A DNA stretch of 64,000 nt from Halomonas alkalisoli (lineage in GTDB: Bacteria; Pseudomonadota; Gammaproteobacteria; Pseudomonadales; Halomonadaceae): the NCBI RefSeq assembly GCF_021412585.1, contig NZ_JAKCMI010000046.1:1-64000 (forward strand), written 5' to 3'. The position numbers and the translations under genes were made by a program. Below the pieces are notes generated by a model. That model was given only the letters and a program-made list of their open reading frames with translations, was not told the DNA's origin and made no database searches. Positions 44,888-52,044 of the stretch are shown here, piece by piece; position 1 is the stretch's first letter, and every line of letters starts with the position of its first letter.

Positions 44888-45469
44888 ATGGAAGCACTGA
44901 ATGTAGGCGCTCGGCTACGCGAACTGCGCAAGGCACGCAAGCTCTCACAGCGTGAGCTGGCCAAGCGGGCCGGCGTTACCAACAGCACCATCTCGCTGAT
45001 CGAGCAGAACAGCGTCAGCCCCTCGGTGAGCTCGCTCAAGAAGATACTCGACGCCCTGCCGGTATCGATCAGCGCCTTCTTCGCCGGTGACGAGCCCGCC
45101 CCGCCCCGTGCCTTCTATTCCGCCGATGAACTCACCGAGATCGGCGACGGCAATCTCTCCTGGCGGCTGGTGGCGGCTCGCCGTCCCGACCGCAGCATAT
45201 CGATCATCCACGAGCGCTACCCCCCGGGGGCCGATACCGGTACGGACATGCTGGAGCACGAAGGCGAGGAAGGTGGCGTGGTGATCTCGGGTGAGATCGA
45301 GATCACCGTTGCCGGAGAAGCCCGGGTGCTCGGCGCCGGGGACGCCTACTACTTCGACTCGCGGCTACCCCACCGATTCCGCAATACCGGGGACGTGGAG
45401 TGCGTCATCGTCAGTGCCAATTCCCCACCCACCTTCGCTGAGGGTGGCAGGGAAATTCACCACGCCTGA
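44888..45469 (+). CDS. XRE family regulator with cupin sensor domain
   Basis: 193 residues. N-terminal helix-turn-helix (LNVGARLRELRKARKLSQRELAKRAGVTNSTISLIEQNSVSPSVSSLKKILDAL, residues 4-57), then a cupin barrel (HEGEEGGVVISGEIEITVAGEARVLGAGDAYYFDSRLPHRFRN). This is the PuuR/SutR-like class that senses small metabolites such as polyamines or sulfur compounds. GGAAG precedes the ATG. It is divergent from the molybdenum cofactor operon, but no genes for polyamine or sulfur metabolism adjoin it, so the regulon is unknown. Confidence 0.88.
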   Translation: MEALNVGARLRELRKARKLSQRELAKRAGVTNSTISLIEQNSVSPSVSSLKKILDALPVSISAFFAGDEPAPPRAFYSADELTEIGDGNLSWRLVAARRPDRSISIIHERYPPGADTGTDMLEHEGEEGGVVISGEIEITVAGEARVLGAGDAYYFDSRLPHRFRNTGDVECVIVSANSPPTFAEGGREIHHA

Positions 45470-45520
45470 CTGGCACCCGCGGCCTGCGCCGGGCGCCCTG
45501 TCAGGCAGCCGTCGGCGGCC

Positions 45521-46765
45521 TTACTCATCCTCGTCGGCACCGGGCAGCACCCAGTTCAGCACGATGCCGACCAGGGCGGCGAGGCTGACGCCTTGCAGGG
45601 TGAACTGGCCGCCGCCGAACTGCATGCCGCCGATGCCGAAGACCAGGATCAGCGATACCACCACCAGGTTGCGCGGGGCGGTCAGCGAGTGGCCGGCGCG
45701 TACCAGGGTGTTCATGCCCACCACGGCAATGGAACCGAACAGCAGGGTCATGATGCCGCCCATGACCGGGCCGGGAATGGTCTGCAGCAAGGCCCCCAGC
45801 TTGGCGACGAAAGCCAGCACAATGGCGATGAAGGCGGCCACCACCATGATCCTGGGATCGAAGGCTCGGGTCAGCGTCACCGCTCCGGTCACTTCGGAAT
45901 AGGTGGTATTGGGCGGGCCACCGAAGAGCGCCGCCGTGGACGTGGCCAGGCCGTCACCCAGCAGGGTGCGGTGAAGCCCCGGCTTCTCCAGGTAATTCTT
46001 CTTCGTTACCGAGCCGATGGCCACCATGTCGCCGATATGCTCGACCGCCGGCGCGATGGCCACGGGGATCATGAACAGGATCGCCGCCCAGTGGAAACTG
46101 GGTGCCGTGAAGCCGGGGATCGCCAGCCAGGCGGCATCGCGCACCGGGGAGAAATCCACCACCCCCATCAGCAGCGCCAGCGCGTAGCCGCTGACGATAC
46201 CGCCCATGATCGGGATCAGCCGCAGCAGGCCGCGGCCGAAAACCGCCAGCACCAGGGTCACCAGCAGGCTTGCCATGGAGAGGAAGATCGCTGGGCCGTA
46301 GCCGATATGGTCACTGGTCTCGCCGGTGGCCATGCTCACCGCCACCGGCGCCAGGGCCAGACCGATCACCATGATCACCGGCCCCACCACGACCGGCGGC
46401 AGCAGTCGATGCAGCCAGCCGGTACCCTTGAGCCGTACCGCCTGGGAGATCGCCACATAGACCAGGCCGGCAGCCATCAGGCCACCCAGGGTCGCCGAGA
46501 CGCCGAAGCTGGCCACCGAGCCCTGGATCGGTGCGATGAAGGCGAACGACGACGCCAGGAAAACCGGCACCGTGACGCGAGTCACGCCATGGAAGATCAG
46601 CGTACCCACACCGGCGGTGAACAGCGCCACGCTGGGGTCGAGCCCGGTCAGCAGCGGTACCAGCACCAGGGCGCCGAAGGCCACGAAGAGCATCTGGGCC
46701 CCGGTCAGCAGGGTCTTGGGCAGGGAGTCGACCGGCGTCTGGGCCGCCGCCGCTTGTTCGTTCAT
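45521..46765 (-). CDS. uraA: Uracil permease (NCS2 family, UraA-like)
   Basis: 414 residues from MNEQAAAAQTPVDSLPKTLLTGAQMLFVAFGALVLVPLLTG, about 14 transmembrane helices in two inverted repeats. PAVEHIGDMVAIGSVTKKNYLEKPGLHRTLLGDGLATSTAALFGGPPNTTYSE is the NCS2 signature with substrate-binding Glu and the uracil-specific PPNTTYSE. It imports uracil with protons. It is the last gene of the salvage cluster, separated from upp by a MITE-like insertion and a terminator-type hairpin. Confidence 0.94.
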   Translation of the reverse strand: MNEQAAAAQTPVDSLPKTLLTGAQMLFVAFGALVLVPLLTGLDPSVALFTAGVGTLIFHGVTRVTVPVFLASSFAFIAPIQGSVASFGVSATLGGLMAAGLVYVAISQAVRLKGTGWLHRLLPPVVVGPVIMVIGLALAPVAVSMATGETSDHIGYGPAIFLSMASLLVTLVLAVFGRGLLRLIPIMGGIVSGYALALLMGVVDFSPVRDAAWLAIPGFTAPSFHWAAILFMIPVAIAPAVEHIGDMVAIGSVTKKNYLEKPGLHRTLLGDGLATSTAALFGGPPNTTYSEVTGAVTLTRAFDPRIMVVAAFIAIVLAFVAKLGALLQTIPGPVMGGIMTLLFGSIAVVGMNTLVRAGHSLTAPRNLVVVSLILVFGIGGMQFGGGQFTLQGVSLAALVGIVLNWVLPGADEDE

Positions 46766-46818
46766 GGGGTGTCTTCCTTCTTGTATATCGTTGCTATTGG
46801 TCGAAGGCGTCCTGCCAG

Positions 46819-46851
46819 AAAAACGCCCCTGGATCGCGATCTCAGGGGCGT
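46819..46851 (-). terminator. Intrinsic terminator or attenuator between upp and uraA
   Basis: In the direction of upp-uraA transcription: ACGCCCCTG stem, GATCGCGATC-containing loop, CAGGGGCGT stem, then TTTTT. The U tract ends only 53 nt before the uraA start codon, leaving little room for a separate promoter, so it may be a regulated attenuator rather than a simple end. Confidence 0.82.
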
Positions 46852-46874
46852 GATGTTTCCATGCCTCGGTGCTA

Positions 46875-47019
46875 GGGGAAGCGCTGAACAAATCGGCGAG
46901 CGGAATGAAGCGCAAGGCGCACGGAGCGCAGGAACCGGAGCCTATGTGGTATAGGTGAGGATTCCGAGCACCGCGCAACGCAGCGATTTGTCCGCGCAGG
47001 CATTTGTACAGCGTTTCCC
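46875..47019. mobile_element. MITE-like inverted-repeat element abutting the upp stop codon
   Basis: About 145 bp with near-perfect terminal inverted repeats: GGGAAGCGCTGAACAAAT at the left and, reading inward from the right, GGGAAACGCTGTACAAAT (2 mismatches in 18). CTAG stands at both junctions (46872-46875 and about 47018-47021), consistent with a 4-bp target duplication; the right-hand CTAG supplies the TAG stop of upp. It has no coding capacity, so it would need an outside transposase. Confidence 0.72.
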
Positions 47020-47648
47020 TAGCGGGTGCCGAAGATCTTGTCCCCCGCATCACCAAGCCCGGGGACGATATAGCCGTTCTCGTCGAGGTGATCGTCGATG
47101 CCCGCGGTGTAGATCTCGATGTCCGGATAGGCGTCCTGCACGCGCTTGATGCCCTCGGGCGCCGCCACCAGCACGATGACCTTCATGTGCTTGCAGCCAC
47201 GATCCCGCAGCATGTCGAGGGTCGCCACCATGGTGCCGCCGGTGGCCAGCATCGGGTCGATGACCAGTGCCATGCGCTCGTCGAGGTCGCCGGCGAACTT
47301 GGCGAAGTAGGGAACCGGCTCGAGGGTCTCCTCGTCGCGGTAGAGTCCGACCACGCTGATGCGTGCGCTGGGTATCAGGTCGGTCACGCCGTCGAGCATG
47401 CCGAGCCCGGCACGCAGGATCGGCACGATGGTGACCTTCTTGCCCTTGAGCAGCTTCACCGGAATGGGCTTGCCGCTCCAGCCGTCGATCTCCTGGGTCT
47501 CGAGCTCGAGATCCTGGGTCGCCTCGTAGGTGAGCAGCTTGGCCAGCTCACCGGCAAGCTCGCGAAAGCTCTTGGTGCTGATGCCCGCTTCGCGCATCAG
47601 TCCCAGCTTGTGCTGGACCAGCGGATGATGGATGGCATGAACGCTCAT
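47019..47648 (-). CDS. upp: Uracil phosphoribosyltransferase
   Basis: 209 residues from MSVHAIHHPLVQHKLGLMREAGIS. It makes UMP from uracil and PRPP. Signature blocks: TYEATQDLELETQ, VTIVPILRAGLGMLDGV, PRPP-binding LVIDPMLATGGTMVATLDML, and the C-terminal GIDDHLDENGYIVPGLGDAGDKIFGTR, the normal Upp end. The stop codon lies at the junction with a MITE-like element, but the protein appears complete. It is downstream of ung and upstream of uraA. Confidence 0.96.
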   Translation of the reverse strand: MSVHAIHHPLVQHKLGLMREAGISTKSFRELAGELAKLLTYEATQDLELETQEIDGWSGKPIPVKLLKGKKVTIVPILRAGLGMLDGVTDLIPSARISVVGLYRDEETLEPVPYFAKFAGDLDERMALVIDPMLATGGTMVATLDMLRDRGCKHMKVIVLVAAPEGIKRVQDAYPDIEIYTAGIDDHLDENGYIVPGLGDAGDKIFGTR

Positions 47649-47711
47649 GGGCAGACCTCTCAGGCGACGGGTGGGCGGGCGGAGGCATTCTACCTTCATC
47701 CGCCGTTGAGG

Positions 47712-48407
47712 TTAAGGCGCGGATTCGGGTGAGTCGGGTAGCTGCCAGTGAATCGGTTCACGCCCGTTCTGATCGAGGAAGGCGTTGGCCCGGGAAAAGT
47801 GGTGGTTGCCGAAGAATCCCCGATGGGCCGAAAGCGGCGAAGGATGCGGCGACTCCAGCACCAGGTGACGCCCGGTATCGACCAGCGCCTTCTTCTGGCG
47901 AGCGTGACTCCCCCACAGCAGGAAGACGCTCGGCTCGGCATGGGCGCTGACCGTAGCGATGGCGCGGTCGGTAAAGATTTCCCAGCCGCGGCCGCGGTGA
48001 GAGCCGGCACTGCCCTGCTCCACCGTCAGCGAGGTATTGAGCAGGAGCACGCCCTGCCTGGCCCAGGACTCGAGCGTGCCATGGGCAACCGGCCGGAAAC
48101 CCACATCGTCGGCCAGCTCCTTGTAGATGTTCTTCAACGAAGGCGGCACCGGCACGCCGGGACGAACCGAGAAGCAGAGCCCGTGCGCCTGGTCGGGGCC
48201 GTGATAGGGATCCTGCCCCAGGATCACCACCTTGACCCGGTCCAGGGGAGTCAGCTCGAAGGCGCGAAACCAGTTCGACGAGTGCGGGTAGATGACCTTC
48301 CTGGCCGCCTTCTCGGCGGCCAGGAAATCACGCAGCGACTGCATGTAGCTCGCCTGGAACTCATCACCGAGCCACCGGCACCAGCTGTCGGGTAGCGGGC
48401 AACCCAT
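47712..48407 (-). CDS. ung: Uracil-DNA glycosylase
   Basis: 231 residues. It removes uracil from DNA to start base excision repair. Family 1 motifs: VVILGQDPYHGPDQAHGLCFSV (catalytic Asp/His water-activating loop), LLLNTSLTVEQG, VFLLWGSHARQKK, and the minor-groove HPSPLSAHRGFFGNHHFSRAN loop. It begins 3 bp after gpt in a run of nucleobase salvage genes that also holds upp and uraA, so the released uracil can be recycled by its neighbours. Confidence 0.96.
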   Translation of the reverse strand: MGCPLPDSWCRWLGDEFQASYMQSLRDFLAAEKAARKVIYPHSSNWFRAFELTPLDRVKVVILGQDPYHGPDQAHGLCFSVRPGVPVPPSLKNIYKELADDVGFRPVAHGTLESWARQGVLLLNTSLTVEQGSAGSHRGRGWEIFTDRAIATVSAHAEPSVFLLWGSHARQKKALVDTGRHLVLESPHPSPLSAHRGFFGNHHFSRANAFLDQNGREPIHWQLPDSPESAP

Positions 48408-48410
48408 GAC

Positions 48411-48887
48411 TCAGCGCTTGACCTGGTCAACGAGGGGTTCCACATAGGCGATGCCCATGTCCCAGGGAAACTGGATCCAGCAGTCCTGAGCCACCTCGGT
48501 GAGATATTGATCCACCAGCGGACGCCCTTCCGGCTTGGCGTAGACCGTGACGAAATGCGCCTTGGGCAGCATCTCGCGCACCTTGCGCGCCGTCTTGCCG
48601 GTATCGACCAGGTCGTCGACCAGCAGCCAGCCATCCCCATCGTGGTCGACCCCCTTCAGCACATCGAGGCCACCCTGGTTCATGTGGTCGTAGCTGCTGA
48701 TGCAGACGGTATCGATCAGCCTGACGTTGAGCTCGCGGGCGATCAGCGCCGCCGGGATGAGCCCGCCGCGGGTAATGGCGACGATACCCTTGAAGTCACG
48801 CTCGACCAGTCGATGGCAGAGCTCGCGCACGTCGCGATGGAGCTGATCCCAGGAGACGGTGAAGTGCTGGTGATACCGGTTGCTCAT
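48411..48887 (-). CDS. gpt: Xanthine-guanine phosphoribosyltransferase
   Basis: 158 residues from MSNRYHQHFTVSWDQLHRDVREL. Closely resembles E. coli Gpt: GIVAITRGGLIPAALIARELNVRLIDTVCISSYDH, the PRPP loop WLLVDDLVDTGKTARKV, KAHFVTVYAKPEGRPLVDQYL and the terminal QFPWDMGIAYVEP. It makes XMP and GMP from xanthine and guanine. It is 7 bp from apt and 3 bp from ung. Upstream in-frame starts lie within apt and are rejected. Confidence 0.94.
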   Translation of the reverse strand: MSNRYHQHFTVSWDQLHRDVRELCHRLVERDFKGIVAITRGGLIPAALIARELNVRLIDTVCISSYDHMNQGGLDVLKGVDHDGDGWLLVDDLVDTGKTARKVREMLPKAHFVTVYAKPEGRPLVDQYLTEVAQDCWIQFPWDMGIAYVEPLVDQVKR

Positions 48888-48894
48888 ATCTTCC

Positions 48895-49440
48895 TCACTC
48901 GTCTTCATTGAAGGAGCAGACCGCGAAGACGCCGAAGCCGGCTTCGCGGATTCTGCTCGACCCACCGATCTCGGGCAGGTCGATGATGGTGGCGGTCTCG
49001 ACCACATGCCCGCCGGAACGGGTGATCAGCTTGGCGGCTGCCAGCATGGTGCCGCCGGTGGCGATCAGGTCGTCCATGAGCAGGATCCGATCCCCGTGAC
49101 GGAACGCATCGGAGTGCAGCTCCACCTCGCTCTTGCCGTATTCCAGCGTATAGGTCTCGCTGATGGTCTTGAAAGGCAGCTTGCCCTTCTTGCGTACCGG
49201 CACGAAGCTGCAACCGAGCTCGTAGGCCACCGGCGCACCGATGATGAAGCCTCGGGCGTCGATGGCGGCGATGGCATCGAGTTCCATGTCCTGGTAGCGA
49301 TGCACGAAGCTGTCGATCAGCTTGCGAAAGGCCGAGCTGTTCTGCAGCAGCGGCGTGATGTCGCGGAAGTTGATCCCCGGCTGAGGCCAGTCGGGGACGG
49401 TTCGGATCACGGACTTGATATAGTCGCCGTAGATACTCAT
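48895..49440 (-). CDS. apt: Adenine phosphoribosyltransferase
   Basis: 181 residues. It makes AMP from adenine and PRPP. Features: PDWPQPGINFRDITPLLQNS, AIDARGFIIGAPVAYELGCSFVPVRKKGKLP, the PRPP motif RILLMDDLIATGGTMLAA and GSSRIREAGFGVFAVCSF. It is 24 bp downstream of the purine permease gene on the same strand. Confidence 0.96.
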   Translation of the reverse strand: MSIYGDYIKSVIRTVPDWPQPGINFRDITPLLQNSSAFRKLIDSFVHRYQDMELDAIAAIDARGFIIGAPVAYELGCSFVPVRKKGKLPFKTISETYTLEYGKSEVELHSDAFRHGDRILLMDDLIATGGTMLAAAKLITRSGGHVVETATIIDLPEIGGSSRIREAGFGVFAVCSFNEDE

Positions 49441-49464
49441 TGCAGCTCTCGGTGAGGAGGGTGA

Positions 49465-50769
49465 TCAGTCAAGAAACAGGAATTTCAGTACGAACAGGAT
49501 GGCCAGCACGATCACGGCCGGATTGAGGTCCCGGAACCGCCCCGACAGCGCCTTGATCGCGGCATAGCTGATGAAGCCCAGCGCAATCCCTTCGGCGATC
49601 GAGAAGGTCAGCGGCATGGCCAGGGCCGCGATCAGCACCGGTGCGGCATCGGTGGGGTCGTCCCAGTTGGCGTGGGCCAGGCTGCCGGCCATCAGTACGG
49701 CCACGTAGAGCAGCGCCCCGGCCGTGGCGTAGGCCGGAATGGAGCCCGCCAGCGGTGCGAAGAACAGGCTGATCAGGAACAGCACCGCCACGACCACGGC
49801 GGTGAGCCCGGTGCGTCCGCCGGAAGCGATGCCTGCCGTGGATTCAATGTAGCTGGTGGTGGTCGAGGTGCCCAGTGCGGCACCGGCCATGGAGGCCCCG
49901 CTGTCGGCCATCATGGCGCGCCCGAGCCGGGGCAGCTTGCCGTCCTTGTCCAGCAGGCCACCACGGTGCGCCACGCCCACCAGGGTGCCAGAGGTATCGA
50001 ACAGGTCGACGAACAGGAAGGCAAAGATCACGCTGAGCATGGCGATATCCAGCGCGCCCATCAGGTCCATGGCCATGAAGGTCGGTGCAATGGAGGGCGG
50101 CATGGACATCATCCCGCCGTACTCGTTATGCCCCAGCACGATCGCCAGCACGGTAATGCCCAGGATACCGATCATCACGGCGCCGGTGACCTTCAGGTAG
50201 GCCATGGCGGTGATGACGAAGAAGCCCAGCAGCGCATAGATGGCCGCCGGCTCGGAGAGATCGCCCAGTGCCACGTAGGTCGCCGGATTGGAGACCACGA
50301 TGCCGGCATTCTTCAGCGCGATCATCGCCAGGAACAGGCCGATACCGGCGGCGATACCCAGTCGCAGCGAGAGCGGTATGGAATTGATGATCCACTCGCG
50401 GATCTTGAAGATACTGAGCAGGAAGAAACAGAAGCCGGAGAAGAACACGGCACCCAGTGCCGCTTCCCAGGTGTAGCCCATGCCCAGCACCACGCCATAG
50501 GTAAAGAAGGCGTTGAGCCCCATGCCGGGCGCCTGGGCGATGGGATAGTTGGCCCAGAGCCCCATGATGAGACAGCCAACGGCCGCCGCCAGGCAGGTCG
50601 CCACGAAGACGGCGCCGTAGTCCATGCCGGCTTCGGAGAGGATGCTGGGGTTGACGAAGATGATGTAGGCCATGGTCAGGAAGGTGGTGATCCCGGCAAT
50701 GACCTCGGTCTTCACGCTGGTATTGTGCTCTGTCAGCTTGAAGTGGTTATCGATCATTTTTTTCAGCAT
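49465..50769 (-). CDS. Purine (adenine/guanine/hypoxanthine) permease, AzgA-like NCS2 family
   Basis: 434 residues from MLKKMIDNHFKLTEHNTSVKTEVIAGITTFLTMAYIIFVNPSILSEAGMD, the typical AzgA/PbuG N-terminus. About 12-14 helices; conserved FVDLFDTSGTLVGVAHRGGLLDKDGKLPR and ALGTSTTTSYIESTAGIASGGRTGLTAVV carry the substrate-site residues. It imports adenine, guanine or hypoxanthine with protons. AGGA lies 9 bp upstream of this ATG; a second ATG 9 bp earlier has poor spacing. First gene of the salvage cluster. No purine riboswitch is visible upstream. Confidence 0.92.
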   Translation of the reverse strand: MLKKMIDNHFKLTEHNTSVKTEVIAGITTFLTMAYIIFVNPSILSEAGMDYGAVFVATCLAAAVGCLIMGLWANYPIAQAPGMGLNAFFTYGVVLGMGYTWEAALGAVFFSGFCFFLLSIFKIREWIINSIPLSLRLGIAAGIGLFLAMIALKNAGIVVSNPATYVALGDLSEPAAIYALLGFFVITAMAYLKVTGAVMIGILGITVLAIVLGHNEYGGMMSMPPSIAPTFMAMDLMGALDIAMLSVIFAFLFVDLFDTSGTLVGVAHRGGLLDKDGKLPRLGRAMMADSGASMAGAALGTSTTTSYIESTAGIASGGRTGLTAVVVAVLFLISLFFAPLAGSIPAYATAGALLYVAVLMAGSLAHANWDDPTDAAPVLIAALAMPLTFSIAEGIALGFISYAAIKALSGRFRDLNPAVIVLAILFVLKFLFLD

Positions 50770-50999
50770 TGGAGGCATTCCTGCGCACTTGTTCTGGTTA
50801 TCGTCCAGGGGGAGCGAGAAAAGCGGCACATGGTACCCAAAGGAGACCTGTGATGCGAGGTGATCCTTGCATCGACAATGCGGCACGGTTCGGTCTGCGC
50901 TTTTCTTCGCTTCGCTCTTCTCTTTTTAAGCAAACGCCAAGCCAAGTGCCAGCCAGGCCGCCAACGGAAACTTGACGAAACGGTCAATAGAGCGCGCCA

Positions 51000-51629
51000 T
51001 CAGGGTTCGCGGGCGGCCAGCACGCGCTCCACGGTTTCCACGATGGCCTGTGTCTGGGGGTCGATTTCGATATTCACCCGGTCCCCGGGCACCCGATCCA
51101 CCAGAATGGTGCGTGCCAGCGTCTCGGGAATCAGATCGACGCAGAACCGTGGCCCATGATCGACGTTGGCAGCCCTCACCTCGCCGATGGTCAGGCTGAT
51201 GCCATCCACACCGATATAGCCCTTGGCGAAGAGGAAGCGGCCCAGCGCATGGGGAACCTCGAACCAGAGCCGACGATTGTTGGGGGCCTCATCCAGTTCC
51301 ACCAGCTCGGCCATGGCCATGACATGGCCGGACATGGCATGGCCGCCGATCTCGTCACCGAAGCGGGCCGCGCGCTCGATATTGATCCGGTCCCCTACCC
51401 CGAGTGCCCCCAGGTTGGTCACCTTCAGTGTCTCGCGCATCAGATCGAACCGGACCTGCTCGCCCTCAATGGCCGTGACGGTCAGGCAGACACCGTTGTG
51501 TGCGACGGAGGCACCGGGCTCCAGCCCTTGGCGCAGCTCATCGGAGAGAGCCACGACATGGGTGCGGAAGGCCTCCGCCTCCTCGATCGCCACGATTTCC
51601 GCCGTTCCCTGAACGATACCTGTGAACAT
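51000..51629 (-). CDS. ribE: Riboflavin synthase alpha chain
   Basis: 209 residues from MFTGIVQGTAEIVAIEE (GAGGAAA upstream). Two tandem lumazine-binding repeats, each with its own MFTGIVQG-like or GHAMSGHV motif: residues 1-97 (NGVCLTVT) and 98-195 (GYIGVDGISLTIGEV). It dismutates two 6,7-dimethyl-8-ribityllumazine molecules to riboflavin. It stands alone; no FMN riboswitch is visible in the 415 bp between it and metN. Confidence 0.95.
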   Translation of the reverse strand: MFTGIVQGTAEIVAIEEAEAFRTHVVALSDELRQGLEPGASVAHNGVCLTVTAIEGEQVRFDLMRETLKVTNLGALGVGDRINIERAARFGDEIGGHAMSGHVMAMAELVELDEAPNNRRLWFEVPHALGRFLFAKGYIGVDGISLTIGEVRAANVDHGPRFCVDLIPETLARTILVDRVPGDRVNIEIDPQTQAIVETVERVLAAREP

Positions 51630-51820
51630 GGAGTTTCCTCGTGCAGCTCCCGAGCGGGAGGTTGAGATAGGGCTGGCAGTGTAGAAAGTCGCGGGTCCCA
51701 CGTCCATCGCACCATGGCCATGCGCCGGGACTGCCACCATAAAAAGGCAGACCAATTCGCCACCTTCCAGCATATTTTACTGCCGTATTACAGGTCACCG
51801 CACAAGAAACACCGCCTCGA

Positions 51821-51849
51821 TTGACAGCTTACGTCTTTGGTCGTAGCAT
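51821..51849 (+). promoter_or_regulatory. Sigma70-type promoter of the met operon
   Basis: TTGACA (51821-51826), 17-bp spacer, TAGCAT (51844-51849). The -35 is consensus. The start site would be near 51856, about 10 nt before the riboswitch begins. Confidence 0.82.
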
Positions 51850-51866
51850 TGGCCGTCACATTTAAA

Positions 51867-51950
51867 GGCGCCGATTTGTACCCGGATTGCGGGCGCCCAT
51901 GTCGAAAGTGCTTACGAGCGCTCTTCGACGTGAAGTGCAGCTAAAAGGGT
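51867..51950 (+). ncRNA. SAM-II type riboswitch in the metN leader (with an extra hairpin)
   Basis: P1 is GGCGCC (51867-51872) with GGCGCC (51892-51897). The P1 loop contains GAUUU (51873-51877), ACCC (51880-51883) and AUUGC (51886-51890); the 3' part is GCUAAAAGGGU (51940-51950). ACCC can pair with GGGU to form the class's H-type pseudoknot. These elements and their order match the SAM-II (SAM-alpha) consensus, known from metX-type genes, mostly in alphaproteobacteria. Unlike the compact form, about 42 nt separate P1 from GCUAAA and contain a hairpin (GUCGAA/UUCGAC, 51901-51929). SAM binding is inferred. Confidence 0.82.
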
Positions 51951-51965
51951 GTGTCCAGCGTTGAT

Positions 51966-51994
51966 GGCCACCCGTCAGGGTGGCCTTTTTTTTT
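51966..51994 (+). terminator. Intrinsic terminator, expression platform of the metN riboswitch
   Basis: GGCCACCC / GGGTGGCC stem, GTCA loop, nine T residues. CACCC of the 5' arm is complementary to GGGUG at the 3' edge of the riboswitch (51947-51951), so without ligand that segment could open the terminator, and with SAM it is locked in the pseudoknot. It is located 50 bp before the metN start codon. Confidence 0.9.
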
Positions 51995-52044
51995 GACACC
52001 CACTGCTCGCCCCGCAATGAAACGGCCTGCTCAGTGGAAGCCAG

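Noticed and set aside
50770..50999. Purine riboswitch upstream of the purine permease
   Set aside because: No purine aptamer core or matching stems were seen.
51630..51820. FMN riboswitch upstream of ribE
   Set aside because: None of the conserved RFN segments is present; the stretch only carries ordinary leader sequence.
51901..51929. Leader hairpin as an independent terminator
   Set aside because: It has no U tract and lies between riboswitch core segments, so it is treated as an insertion within the SAM-II type structure.
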